64,000 nucleotides of DNA, taken from Phyllostachys edulis (taxonomy: Eukaryota > Streptophyta > Magnoliopsida > Poales > Poaceae). Location of the stretch: positions 71,736,976-71,800,975 of the forward strand of contig CM070553.1 in assembly GCA_036346405.1 (NCBI GenBank). Direction: 5' to 3'. Positions 34,577-44,524 of this stretch are shown here, piece by piece. The position numbers and the translations under genes were made by a program. A model generated the notes under the pieces. It saw only the letters and a list, made by a program, of their open reading frames with translations. It did not search any database and had not been told where the DNA came from. Numbering within the stretch: position 1 is the stretch's first letter; every line of letters begins with the position of its first letter.

Positions 34577-34879
34577 ATATGAACGATGAAGAAAAATTTG
34601 ATATTTACTTTGAGTCTCTTTAGTCTCTCTTCTTCAGAGACATTAACCAAAATACCAGGGAACAAAACCTTGACATCTGGCTCCCCGACGTAGATCATTT
34701 TAATCCGCTCTCTGACTTCGTTAGAGGATTCTCAGGGTTACAAAATAATCAACTAAATAGACCATACTGGTCGGGATTTCTTGGGACTTACATTCCCTGT
34801 AGTCTTCAGTTGCGTCATCACGACCAATGTACCAGATCAAGGTACGTTCTCAAAGCTTCAAGGGACTTATCCGACGCAT

Positions 34880-35534
34880 GGAAAAATCCCTCACCACGTG
34901 TCAAGAAGTCAAGCCCTTGGAGCTGAGGTCTTTGATGGCTTCATTCCATCTTCTGACCTTTCCTTTCTTCTCTTCAGTGGACCTCCACTTTAGATTCTCG
35001 CTCGCTATATTGTCAGCGAAGTAGAGGCTGTCATCCTTTGTGATCGACATATAAAACTAGCTCTTCTTCCATGATGACCATGAAGACTTTGAGTACATTT
35101 GGATGTACTCACTAGCCTTCCCATCGTGGAGGTGCAACGAGCACTCTCCAGGTACGACTGCTGATTTCTCCGACCTCGCCATCTTGTAAAAATACCGAAA
35201 GTCCTTTAGATTCAGTCGGATCCACAGGTACGCCTCGTAGAGGTAGATGAAGATGCTGAGGTTGGCGATTGAGTTTGGGGGCCAAGTTCACCAATTCGAC
35301 TCCATAGTTCTCGAGGACCTTGGAGAGGAATTTATGTGCCGGCATCCTGAGCCCGCATTCGATGTAGGCGAGGACAACAAGGATTTCTCCCTCTTCGCAG
35401 CTCGGGAATTGCTCTCCAGCTGCTGATCTCCAAGGAATCAGAATCTTGTTAGGGAGCATCCCGATCTTCTCCAAATCTTTGAGCTTCTTTTTGCTCAGGT
35501 CAGAGACCAACCATTTGGTAATCGAGTCTGACAT
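34880..35534 (-). pseudogene. Antisense extra ORF, PF04195-type 'gypsy-type transposon' protein
   Basis: The minus-strand frame starts at 35534 and reads through GEILVVLAYIECGLRMP and a Leu-Glu-Asn-Tyr-Gly-Val-Glu-Leu-Val stretch typical of the plant family annotated as putative gypsy-type transposon protein (Pfam PF04195). One extra base in the G run at 35277-35281 shifts the frame. The homology continues in the next frame (Phe-Ile-Tyr-Leu-Tyr-Glu-Ala-Tyr-Leu-Trp, then FADNIASENLKW) to about 34880, with a TAG near 35055. The LTRs are oriented plus, so the gene is antisense to its element. Antisense extra ORFs are known in Tat-lineage elements. Its biochemical function is unknown. Confidence 0.75.
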
Positions 35535-35864
35535 AGTTGGATCTTGGGCGAGAGGAGGTCGGAAAAGGTTTTGACGAGAGGATAAGGAGAGGTCGGAGGA
35601 GATTTCTTGTGAAAAGATGAAAAGGGATTGAAGGAAAAGTTGAGAGCGTAAAACCCCTACAGCTGTGCGCGATGGGGATTTTATAGCCGCACCAGTATTA
35701 ACTGCAATCGGGGGTTACCCAAAGTCCAACGGACAGAAAAACTCTTCGGTTTCCCAGACGGCTCCTCAACTTTAAAGTGAATAAAGACCACCTCGTTTTT
35801 TACGTCATTAAATGAGGGCCTGCCTGATACGACTTCATCGGAGAAGGGTTCACATTCATTTAAA

Positions 35865-35878
35865 GTTCGGGGGCTAGC
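35865..35878 (+). other. Polypurine-like tract before right LTR
   Basis: GTTCGGGGGCTAGC directly precedes the LTR start TGACGAGG. A TTCGGGGGCTA tract at this place is characteristic of grass Tat-lineage (RIRE2/Dasheng-like) elements, and it sets the plus orientation. Confidence 0.65.
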
Positions 35879-36572
35879 TGACGAGGATTAAAATCTCTAA
35901 ATATTACTTTGATATTTAATTAAATACCGTATGTCCTTCGTGGTCGTAACCCCTAAGGCTAACGACCCCCGTGGTCGTGAGGATTCTAGAGGTTACATTG
36001 TGGTACCCTGGTCAAATAAGGTCCTATACCTCACCTCCGACCAGATGACTGCTCGTAGAAGTAATGAACTAGTACTTGGATTCTATTCCAAGTATATTCC
36101 TCCCGTGTGATGAATGGAGCACATGTCTTATTTACTCCAATCCACACGATGTTTGACAATCCTGAGTCACTAACCATAACACAGTTATGTCTCCCGTTGA
36201 CATCAACCGACGATCAGTTACTGTTTCACTAACAGTAACTGAACCTCCGATCGGACGCGATGGTTCCAAAAGGTGTCTCTTCCAAGAGTAACTGTCACCG
36301 CTTCACTGGTATTTAAAGGCGGATGATGGACTACGAGAGGCACATCAAAACAAATCCTGATCATCAGAGAGGACATACAAGCAGTTGTACACAATCCAAA
36401 GTATATCACACCATATTCTCAGTGTGACTAGGATTAGTCTTTTGCCTTGTTGAAGGCATCTCCTGTAAAGGATTAAGTTCATTGCAATAAAGAGCAATCT
36501 CATTCTCTTTCAAGAACTATTTTCCATTTTTCCCATATTTATTTCATAAGATCGGTGACTCGATCGGCGACA
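35879..36572 (+). repeat. Right LTR of the Tat-like element (694 bp)
   Basis: The LTR starts TGACGAGGATT and ends GATCGGCGACA. A TATTTAAAGG box lies at 36310-36319 and an AATAAAG poly(A)-type signal near 36486, both in plus orientation. No gag-pol is present between this and the left LTR remnant, so the element is a deletion derivative. TSDs could not be confirmed. Confidence 0.8.
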
Positions 36573-38059
36573 CGTTCCAAATTGCGCTGCCGATCTCTCA
36601 TTCTCTACTTTACATTTCCTTATCTTCTTCAATTTTGAATTTCGAACTACACGGACACTTAAAGGTATTACCAAAAAAACTTCGTGAAATACACTAAATC
36701 TTTAAGCTTAATTCTCTACACATAAATTAATAAAATTACAAAAAATAGGTTCTATCGCCATTTGATATGGCAACAGGCTCCTGTCACCAATTAACTAGCG
36801 AAATTGTCCTGTTACCAGTTCAATTGGCGGCAAGAATCTGTCTGCACTGTTCGAATTGGTGATAGGGATACTGTCGTCAATTGGAACGGTGATAGGAAAA
36901 TTTTGTCCGTCCAAATGGCGACAGACACTTATTTTTTATAATTTTTTTCTGACTATTTTTAATTATCTTTTAAATTAATATTATCTTTTTAAAAAATTCC
37001 GTTAATTCTTGTCGATGATGACAAGCGTGGATGAATACTGACGATTTTTTTCTTGTACAACCACTCGATCGAGCGGCATCAAGAATTAATTAATCTGAGA
37101 TAGTACTACTGGATAGAATCCTCCCGGTTGATCTCTTTCTAGGGTTTGCAGCTGCACTCTTCAGGGAGGAAAGATCCACCCCAAGATCCTCCCTTTCTCA
37201 TCTTCTCTTGAAGGTATGAACACTTCTTTGATTTGGATTTTGGGCATTGTGTAATTTAGGCAGTGGCCCCAAGATCCACCCTTTCTCATCTTCTCTTGAA
37301 GGTATGAACACTTCTTTGATTTCAATTTTGGGCATTGTGTAATTTAGGCAATGGCGTTTGTGAAATGTGGTTGCGCCCATCTTAGCCTAAAAAAGACTTT
37401 TTTTCTCATTGTTTGTGTGCGTGTTTGGTTATTGCTAGCTGGGCTCTGCTGCTGTTGTGTTTCTTGGTCTTCTCATGTTTCTCGTGGTCATTTGATTGCC
37501 TTCTAAATGTTCTCTTTCCAAAATAACCTCTTGGGTAGTATTTATATGGGGCAATGGCCCTTCTTTTACTGCAGAAAAATGTGGTTTTGGTTTGGGTCAC
37601 TGCTTGCTTCAGGCAAAAATGCTTCTCTTTGTGCCCTTCTTGGGATGCCAACATTTCTCTTTCTGCCCCTTTAGGAAATGCGACTATTTCTCCCTTTTTC
37701 TTGGTAATTTTTGGTCCCCATTTTGCCCACTTTAGGAAATATTATGTGATTTCTTCTTTTCTTTGATGGTTCTTACCATCATACTCTCCTCCTTAATGGC
37801 AGCAAATAGCGCTGCTGCTTGGTATGATTCCGGGTTCATTCATCCTGAAGGTTGCCTTTTTTATGCCGCTTGTGTGATGTCTGTTTCTTATGTGTTTTGA
37901 TCAGTATCCAGTTCAATCATTGCTGTGCTTTCCGTCTTGCTGCAGGTGTGGATTTCTTGCTGCATTTCTCTTTTCTTTTGGTGATTTGGGGCCTGGGTTA
38001 GTTGGTGATTTCTCTTTTCACACTCACCCTTAGCTGAGGTAATTTTCCTTTACACGGTG
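36573..38059. other. Non-coding region with degenerate and tandem repeats
   Basis: 36740-36920 contains five or more variants of CAATTGGCGACAG and its inverse (CTGTCACCAATT), a pattern like subterminal repeats of a DNA transposon. At 37179-37354 an 88-bp unit is duplicated in tandem. From about 37400 to 38060 the DNA is T-rich and intron-like, with no recognisable exon. Confidence 0.5.
37179..37354 (+). repeat. 88-bp direct tandem duplication
   Basis: Copies at 37179-37266 and 37267-37354 differ at only a handful of positions (for example TCCTCCC versus TCCACCC, and GGATTTTG versus CAATTTTG). The unit includes TTCTCTTGAAGGTATGAACA, which resembles an exon end with a splice donor. Confidence 0.9.
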
Positions 38060-38064
38060 GTAGT

Positions 38065-38544
38065 TGTTAGAATTAATCTCGTTTTAGAAGTTGAGTCCGT
38101 TTCTGATTTTGTTTGCTGTTTCCGTTTCTGTTTCTAAGAGGAATCCGAGTCGGGTTTGTGTTGGTTTCTGTCTCCAAATTGTGTGTGTATGCGTAGGGTA
38201 TAAAAGGATGGGTCTAGTGCCATGTAAGGATACAGAAAAGAGGTGAAGCAATAAGAAAAGAACAAAGTTTGCGTTCTCTGTGTATGCGTTTTGGGTTAGT
38301 GCTCTCTCCAGCCAAGAAAAGGGAGGCGCAGCTTTCCTCAAGAAAAAGCTTCACGTGAAGTCAGGATGGCAGGAGGGCTGTGCTGCCGCTAGTATACGTG
38401 AAGACCAATCACGTGAAGACATCAAAGGAACCAAGGTCCAAGGGGTGCAGCAGTGTTGCTGTCCATTGCATGAAGACAGAACTGAAAGACAGGGGCAAGC
38501 CGAAGACCAGGGAGTTGAATCGAAGAGAAGGAAAATTTGTAACA
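38065..38544 (+). repeat. 5' LTR of the copia element (480 bp)
   Basis: Ends TTTGTAACA two bases before the primer-binding site. It contains TATAAAA at 38199-38205. Confidence 0.95.
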
Positions 38545-38546
38545 AG

Positions 38547-38559
38547 TGGTATCAGAGTC
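38547..38559 (+). other. Primer-binding site of the copia element
   Basis: TGGTATCAGAGTC matches the initiator-Met tRNA type used by most plant copia elements and starts two bases after the LTR. Confidence 0.92.
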
Positions 38560-38586
38560 TGTTGATTTTGGTGCCATCTGAAGATC

Positions 38587-39840
38587 ATGGGTGACAACGC
38601 GAAGACTCGGGATGGGCCGATTTCCCTCCTATATCCTGTCCTGACGACCGAAAATTACCCGGTGTGGGCTATGAAGATAAAGGCGAACATGCGCGCCCAG
38701 GGAGTCTGGGGTGCAGTCGATCCGAAGGCAAAGGACAAGGAGGTGGACGACAAGGTAGACCAGACGGCTTTGGCCATCATCTACCAGGCGGTGCCAGACT
38801 CCATGATGCGGCAGCTCATCGGCAAGGAGACGGCACGTGAGGCGTGGGTGACGCTTCAAAAGATGCACGAAGGAATTGATCGTGTGAAGGAGGTGCGGCT
38901 CCAGAATTTGCATACCGAGTTCAAGAATCTCCAGATGGGAGAAACCGAGTCGGTGGACGAGTTCGCCGGTAAGTTGTCTTCATTGTATAATTAGATTGTC
39001 TCTCTCGGCGACAAGATGGAGGAATCTGTGGCAATGAAGAAGTACCTGCGCGTGCTACCAGAAAAGTTTGTGCCTGTCGTCACCATGCTCATGTACTCCC
39101 CAGATCTGGAGGAAAAGAAGATCGAGGAGATCACCGGTTCCCTCAAGACGCATGAGGAGCTACTGAAGGGGTATCAATCTCGTAACGAGCAAAGGTATCA
39201 GTCCCATAACGAGCAGGCGTTGCTGGTAAAGGGAGATAAAAGAAACGATGATAGACGATTTGGCAGAGGTGGCCGTGAAGACAAGGTTGGGCAAGGCGAT
39301 GGTGACAGACCCCATGATAAGTCACATATCAAATGTTTCAAATGTGATAAGTATGGTCACTACGCATCGGAGTGCCGCATCCACATAAAGTGCTTCAACT
39401 GTGACAAGTATGGGCACTATGCTTCGAATTGCCGAAACAAGAGGAAGAACGAGGAGGTAAACCTCATCTGAAGCTGTGAAGATGAAGACGACGATCCTAC
39501 CCTGCTTCTCTCCTTATGTGTCAACAAGGCGCCGGTCATGGTGATGTTGAACGAGGAGAACGTACTTCCTAAACTACGCACAGAGGGAGGAAATCACGAT
39601 CATACTGATGAGTGGTACTTGGACAGTGGAGCAAGCAATCATATGACGGGAGATCGCTCCTTGTTCCATGAGCTCGACGAGAAGATTTCGGGAGAAATCA
39701 AGTTTGGCAACGGTTCCACGGTACAAATAAAAGGCAAAGGTACAATGTTGTTGCGATGCAAGAACGGTGATCAAAAGATGTTGCCTGATATTTACTTTAT
39801 ACCAAGTTTGTGCAACAACATACTCGATCTCGGCGGCTAG
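38587..39840 (+). pseudogene. Copia Gag and protease with in-frame stops
   Basis: The single reading frame from the ATG at 38587 encodes a copia Gag: an N-terminal segment with Thr-Thr-Glu-Asn-Tyr-Pro-Val-Trp-Ala-Met-Lys, the helical Gag core, a basic linker, and two CCHC zinc knuckles (39334-39375 and 39391-39432, both built on Cys-Asp-Lys-Tyr-Gly-His-Tyr-Ala-Ser). The protease active site follows as WYLDSGASNHMTGD (Asp codon 39622-39624). Two in-frame stops interrupt the frame: TAG at 38992 (the position usually reads Gln, so CAG to TAG) and TGA at 39469. A third stop ends the frame at 39838. Otherwise the frame is unbroken, consistent with a young element. Confidence 0.9.
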
Positions 39841-39858
39841 CGGAATCGGCGGTGCGAG

Positions 39859-40518
39859 GTGGAGTCAGCAGGTGAGTTCTTGCGTGTTCACGACAAGAAC
39901 AAAGATCTGCTGATGAAGGTAAAGATCCCCAAACCGTTGTACAAAATTTCTCTCAAAACTTGTAAGTCGGTTTGTGTGAAGGACAGTCTGGAGGGGCGAG
40001 AGTGGAACTTAGATATCGGCCAAGGACATGGAGGAACCCAGGAGTGGCACGCAGTTGGCGCAGGAGGCGCAGCAGGTGGAGTCTCAGGAGGAGATCCAGA
40101 CGGTGCGCAGCAAGGCGTACAGGGAACTGCAGGGGGTGGTGAGTCCTACGCGCATAAAGGGCGCGGTGTACACAAAGTTGACACAGGAGGAAGAGGCGGT
40201 GTAATCTCAGCTAAGATGTACGCGGGGAAGTGGACAGACTTGGTCCAAGAGAGAGGAGCGAGAGGCTCAGGTAATGGCGAATCCAAAGTGGTCGTGGGAG
40301 CAGGTGCTCTAGTCCAGACGGTCGTGGGAGCAGGTGCTCCAGCCCAGGTAACTGTGGGAGCAGGTGCTCCAGCCCAGGCAGGCGTGCGAGGAAGGACGAG
40401 TTCAGTCCAGGTACGAGGCGCGGCAAGTGTTGGTTTGTGCATGGCTCGGGATGGAGCAAACACAGGCGGTAGGGCGGTATTGGCCCAGGAAAGAACGGCG
40501 CACAGGAGTGCAAGGTAA
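39859..40518 (+). pseudogene. Truncated pol plus low-complexity insert in copia element
   Basis: The same frame continues with the GAG-pre-integrase region (Gly-Glu-Phe-Leu-Arg-Val-His-Asp-Lys-Asn-Lys, then LYKISLKTC) up to about 40010. The integrase core, reverse transcriptase and RNase H that should follow are replaced by ~500 bases of Gly/Ala-rich sequence. Three ~33-bp tandem repeats at about 40290-40390 encode Val-Gly-Ala-Gly-Ala-Pro-Ala-Gln. The frame stays open across the join to 40518. The origin of the inserted sequence is unknown. It may be unread filler in the transcript. Confidence 0.7.
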
Positions 40519-40580
40519 AAAAGGAAGACATGGAAGTTTAGATGAGAGAGAAGAACAACATGATCAAGGTGAAGAAACGA

Positions 40581-40595
40581 GATTAAGGGGGTGAT
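40581..40595 (+). other. Polypurine tract of the copia element
   Basis: GATTAAGGGGGTGAT lies directly before the 3' LTR start, in the usual place and with the usual form for copia elements. Confidence 0.85.
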
Positions 40596-41068
40596 TGTTA
40601 GAATTAATCTCGTTTTAGAAGTTGAGTCCGTTTCTGATTTTGTTTGCTGTTTCCGTTTCTGTTTCTAAGAGGAATCCGAGTCGGGTTTGTGTTGGTTTCT
40701 GTCTCCAAATTGTGTGTGTATGCGTAGGGTATAAAAGGATGGGTCTAGTGCCATGTAAGGATACAGAAGAGGTGAAGCAATAAGAAAAGAACAAAGTTTG
40801 CGTTCTCTGTGTATGCGTTTTGGGTTAGTGCTCTCTCCAGCCAAGAAAAGGGAGGCGCAACTTTCCTCAAGAAAAAGCTTCACGTGAAGTCAGGATGGCA
40901 GGAGGGCTGTGCTGCCGCTAGTATACGTGAAGACCAATCACGTGAAGACATCAAAGGAACCAAGGTCCAAGGGGTGCAGCAGTGTTGCTGTCCATTGCAT
41001 GAAGACAGAACCGAAAGACAGGGGCAAGCACCAGGGAGTTGAATCGAAGAGAAGGAAAATTTGTAACA
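40596..41068 (+). repeat. 3' LTR of the copia element (473 bp)
   Basis: Nearly identical to the 5' LTR. Differences seen are a 2-base loss in the AGAAAAGAGG run, G to A in GGCGCAGC, T to C in GAACTGAAAG, and a 5-base loss near the end. Confidence 0.95.
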
Positions 41069-41229
41069 GTAGTGTTTAATAAGATGATAGAAAGTTATTC
41101 TGATTGTGCTGGCGTATGAGTCAGCAGGCCACAAAATGCCATTAGCACCATTACTTTCTCCTGTACTTTCCCTGTTTTGTTCTGGCCTCTCTTATCAAAA
41201 TATTTTCTCCCCATGCATTTGTCAAATAG

Positions 41230-41668
41230 GAGTTTACAGATAGTGGTTCAGACAACAGAGATGCAACCCTATCAGAATGTGCTCAGAAAGGTATTGCAGG
41301 TATAGTTTTCTAACTTGTGTCCTTTTTTACAATCTAATTCCCGTGTTCTTTGTAAGATACCTAACATATTTATCAATTGATTTGCAACTTGTATCCCAGT
41401 GAAACCACGGAAAAGGGATGCCCTTCTATTCTTCAACCTTGGTCCAGATGGTACAGCAGATTCATTGAGTCTTCATGCTGGATACCTAGTCATAAAGGGT
41501 GAGAAATGGTCTGCTACAAAGTGGATTCGTGTAGCCTCGTTCGACAAGGTTTATCACGCACAAGGAAATTGCACTGATGACAACGAGAGTTATGCAAAAT
41601 GGACAGCACTGGGAGAGTGCACAAAGAACCAAGAGTACATGGTGGGAACTGCAGCATTGCCCGGTTAG
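41230..41668 (+). pseudogene. Prolyl 4-hydroxylase, last two exons, degraded
   Basis: Plant prolyl 4-hydroxylases are ER/Golgi enzymes that hydroxylate proline in cell-wall proteins using Fe(II) and 2-oxoglutarate. Exon one (41230-41299) ends Leu-Ser-Glu-Cys-Ala-Gln-Lys-Gly-Ile-Ala. A 100-base phase-1 intron with GT..AG ends joins it to exon two (41400-41668). Exon two has VKPRKRDALLFF, the distal iron-ligand segment SLHAG, and the 2-oxoglutarate-side segment EKWSATKWI, then the start of a C-terminal ShK-type Cys domain. It stops at TAG (41666) where the family has Tyr before the final Cys pair; the codons beyond still read Cys..Cys. Gly to Arg in RKGDALLFF and loss of one ShK Cys (Tyr in NESY) also suggest decay. 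Upstream exons with the first iron ligands are absent. Confidence 0.85.
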
Positions 41669-41669
41669 T

Positions 41670-43136
41670 GTACAAGGACCTGCAAAGTGTTCCCATCAGA
41701 ATATGAATAGTCTGTGAAAAAACGACAGTACCCGGCTTGTTGGCTTTCAGGTTTATGCAGGAGCAACAATAACGGCTAAACTAAGTTGGTTCATGAGGTT
41801 TGGCCCAAATTCTACCAATTTTGGTTACTTCCTGATGACAACTTGGTTCTTGGTTACCAGTTTTCAATGGTAACTGGGCATGGGGGGCAGGAATTAGATT
41901 AAAAAAACTGGGCAGGAATTAGAGGATAAATCTCTGTTAGTATTCGTAACTTATGTTAGGCAGATATGTAGTTCATTTTTATTTGTTAAGAGTGCTCGAG
42001 TCTGCCAGCTCATGGTTAGTCCATGCCAGAAATTATCAACATTTGGTTTCATTCTTGTCTGTAATCTTTCACACCTTGTGGTATATAGCTCCAGTATTTC
42101 CTTGAATTTAACAACCCTTTAATTTACTCTCTCTCTCTCTCTCTCACTCTCTCACAGCTTGTTGTAATGTACTAAACACTAGCAGGTCACTGACCAATGG
42201 TCGATGATGGACAACGCTGCACAAGGGCCAGACCTGAACCTGCACCATCTCATAATTTTTGTCGTGAACAATAGTTGTGCGGACGATGGTACATGACTTT
42301 CATTTCTGTCGGGGCTTGTGCCCGACGATAGTAATTGACATTCATGTCTGGACAAGTTATCCCCCACAACAGTGAGTTTTGGGTAGATGGTAGATGATGT
42401 CCATGACTTAGGGTTAAGCTCATCGGCCGAGCTAGTGTGAGGATAAAGTATTATACAAGCCTTGTGATAATCATTTTGTCGCACACTTTAGAAAGTGTGT
42501 CAATCGGACATTATAAGCTGATTATCTCGGATGGGCAAGCTGTTCAGCCTCTACAGAGTGTAAATGATGTTTCCACTGTGTACACTAACTACTGATATGA
42601 GAATAGTACAAAAATACACAGAGGTTTCGGATTCAAACATTAGATCCCAACATACAATGACCTAATCATCGATCGATTATTGTGTTACCTCTTTATAGTA
42701 TACATACTAATGTCAGATGCTTTTCGTTTTGTTACCCTCTTTTTTTTTAACAGATGAGCCCTTCTATTATAGTGCACGATAATATGGTAGACTACTGTTT
42801 TCTACTACACATTACACATAGCATCATACATTCGTTCATCTTGAAACGATTCAAAACGATCTTCTGACTTCTTTTCTACTTATTTCAGACAGCCAGAACA
42901 TGTTGTCTCTGTACTACAAATTATTTCTTAAGTAACACAGAGATCCTAAAAGTGTAGTTATGTCAACATGTTATATCTGTACTACAAATTGTTTCTTAAG
43001 TGACACATAGATCCCACGCCACATATTTGCATCAGAATTATGTATCAGTACAACACAAATACTGTATTACTCTTTCATACCTTCATAATACTCCTACATA
43101 CTATCAATTGGCTCGTCAATTTTTTTTGTTGTACTA
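41670..43136. other. Non-coding, with a CT microsatellite
   Basis: A CTCTCT run lies at about 42127-42153. The rest is AT-rich. A word built on ATGTTATCTGTACTACAAATT.TTTCTTAAGT is repeated near 42900 and 42970. No gene is recognised. Confidence 0.5.
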
Positions 43137-43139
43137 TTG

Positions 43140-43174
43140 CCTCGGCGCGCAAATGCGCACAACGGGATACTAGT
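43140..43174 (+). mobile_element. Helitron-like 3' terminus (hairpin plus CTAG|T)
   Basis: GCGCAAATGCGC at 43147-43158 forms a short hairpin and is followed after 11 bases by CTAG (43170-43173) and then T. A short GC hairpin 10-12 bases before a CTAG end inserted next to T is the standard Helitron 3' signature. The 5' end (A followed by TC) has not been located, so element length and content are unknown; it might include the prolyl 4-hydroxylase fragment. Confidence 0.45.
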
Positions 43175-43181
43175 CCTCCGG

Positions 43182-43187
43182 TATAAA
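43182..43187 (+). promoter_or_regulatory. Candidate TATA box after the Helitron-like end
   Basis: TATAAA at 43182 is followed by a CT-rich, ATG-poor leader typical of grass 5' UTRs and then an ATG in good context at 43657. It supports, but does not prove, a host gene promoter here. Confidence 0.35.
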
Positions 43188-43656
43188 GGAAGGGAATCTA
43201 GACGCGCGAGCAACCTGGCCACGTCGCCCCCAAACTCCTCGTCAGATTCTGCGCTGAGCTACTTGCGCCCGTCCGATTTTTTTTGGTTTTGCATGCCTAC
43301 GGTAGCTTCGCGTCATCGCTTCGGCCTCTGCTCTACCCTTCCCCTCCCCTAGCCCCCGCTCCCGCCAGGCCGCCACCATCTCCATCTTCCTCCCCGCCCC
43401 ACGGCCCGCCCCATCCCTCCGATTCCCCACGCCTGCACCGCCTCCGCAAACCCCCTACCTCTTCCTCGTCCCTGCCATTTCGCATCCAGCGGAAGACACG
43501 ACCCCCAGATCTCACCCCCAAGGCGGCTCACCGGGCCGACGCACCATCTGCTTCACCTCCTCTCCCCATACCTCTACCTCCCCTGCCTTCGCATCGTCGC
43601 TCTTCGTCGTCTAGCTCCGCTCCCTTTCGTCTCCTTCCCAATCCCCTCCAAGGCCG

Positions 43657-43727
43657 ATGCAAGCAGCCAAGCAGGGATCACAAACATCCGTCTCCGCTTC
43701 CAAGTTTTTGCAGAAGAAGAGGCGTGT
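43657..43727 (+). pseudogene. Candidate first exon of an unknown gene, cut by A2
   Basis: The ATG at 43657 (GGCCGATGC) opens a short frame rich in Gln, Ser and Lys, ending Lys-Phe-Leu-Gln-Lys-Lys-Arg-Arg, when the A2 LTR begins at 43728. A different frame is open from 43283 to 43732 and is Pro/Ser-rich, but that is expected for a C-rich 5' UTR. Past A2 the frame could continue from 56150 (Cys-Lys-Trp-Arg-Ser..). The product is not recognised and the gene model is tentative. Confidence 0.3.
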
Positions 43728-44524
43728 TGTAACGTCTCGTTTTCTTTTAAGTCCTTGCCAAGTTTTCAAAATAAAAGTAACCATTTGGCTTTATTGAGAA
43801 TCCAAAGCTTAACCTGAGATTTTTGAATCTGGAGAGTTCAATTGGAATTAATCAAACCTAAACTAAGTCGTTGTTGGTGTTCCTTCTCGGTTGTGGCTCT
43901 CTGTGGTGTCTTTGCCGCCTCGGTTGTGGTTCTCCAAAGCCTTTCTGTGTGCCCCTGGTTCGCCTCTTCTCTCTCTCTTAACTTCCTTATTGGTTTGAAT
44001 CTCTTTGAGATCCGCACTCTCTCACATCTTCCCTTTGTTCAAACCTCTCCCTTGTTTGGGGTTTTCCGTCAAGGACCCACTGGGTTTGTGTTTCAAAACC
44101 TCTTTGGCCCCCCCAAGCCACGCTTGGTTTTGCTTCTTCAGACCTCCCTTGTTGAGATCTAGCCGCTCAGACCTCCCTTGTTGAGATCTAGCCGCCGACC
44201 TCCCCTTGTTGAGATCTAGCCGCCAGACCTCCCTTGTTGAGATCTAGCCGCCAGACATCCCCTTGTTGAGATCTAGCCGCTCAGACCTCCCTTGTTGAGA
44301 TCTAGCCGCTCACCTCCCTTGTTGAGATCTAGCCGCTCGCACCTCCCTTGTTAGATCTCGCCTTTAGGACCTCCTCTCTCGAGATCTTAGCCGTCTGTGT
44401 TCTCCTTTAGTGGGATCCAAAGGTTCCGACCTCCTTAGGTCCAAGACCTCCTCCTCGGCCCTTGCTTGTCTTTTTTGTAAAGACCACCCTCCTAACCTTG
44501 AATATTCCTGCTGGTCGACCTCCT

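Larger units (their letters stand above)
38065..41068 (+). mobile_element. Young non-autonomous Ty1/copia element, TSD GTAGT
   Basis: The two LTRs (38065-38544 and 40596-41068) start TGTTAG and end TAACA, and are flanked by GTAGT on both sides (38060-38064 and 41069-41073). By eye the LTRs differ by two substitutions and two small indels (2 and 5 bases) over ~475 bp, so the insertion is recent. The internal region encodes Gag and the start of Pro-Pol, but integrase, reverse transcriptase and RNase H are missing, so the element needs proteins from another copy. It lies ~160 bp upstream of the prolyl 4-hydroxylase exons. Confidence 0.95.

Noticed and set aside
38280..38594. Open frames spanning the copia LTR and leader (also 40809-41042)
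   Set aside because: They lie in LTR/leader sequence upstream of the true Gag ATG at 38587 and are repeated in both LTRs.
42127..42153. CT repeat as a regulatory GAGA-type element
   Set aside because: A simple microsatellite with no nearby start site; no support for function.
43283..43732. 149-codon Pro/Ser-rich frame as a protein-coding gene
   Set aside because: It begins at a non-ATG codon, runs into the LTR and has the composition of a C-rich 5' UTR; the shorter ATG frame at 43657 is the better candidate.
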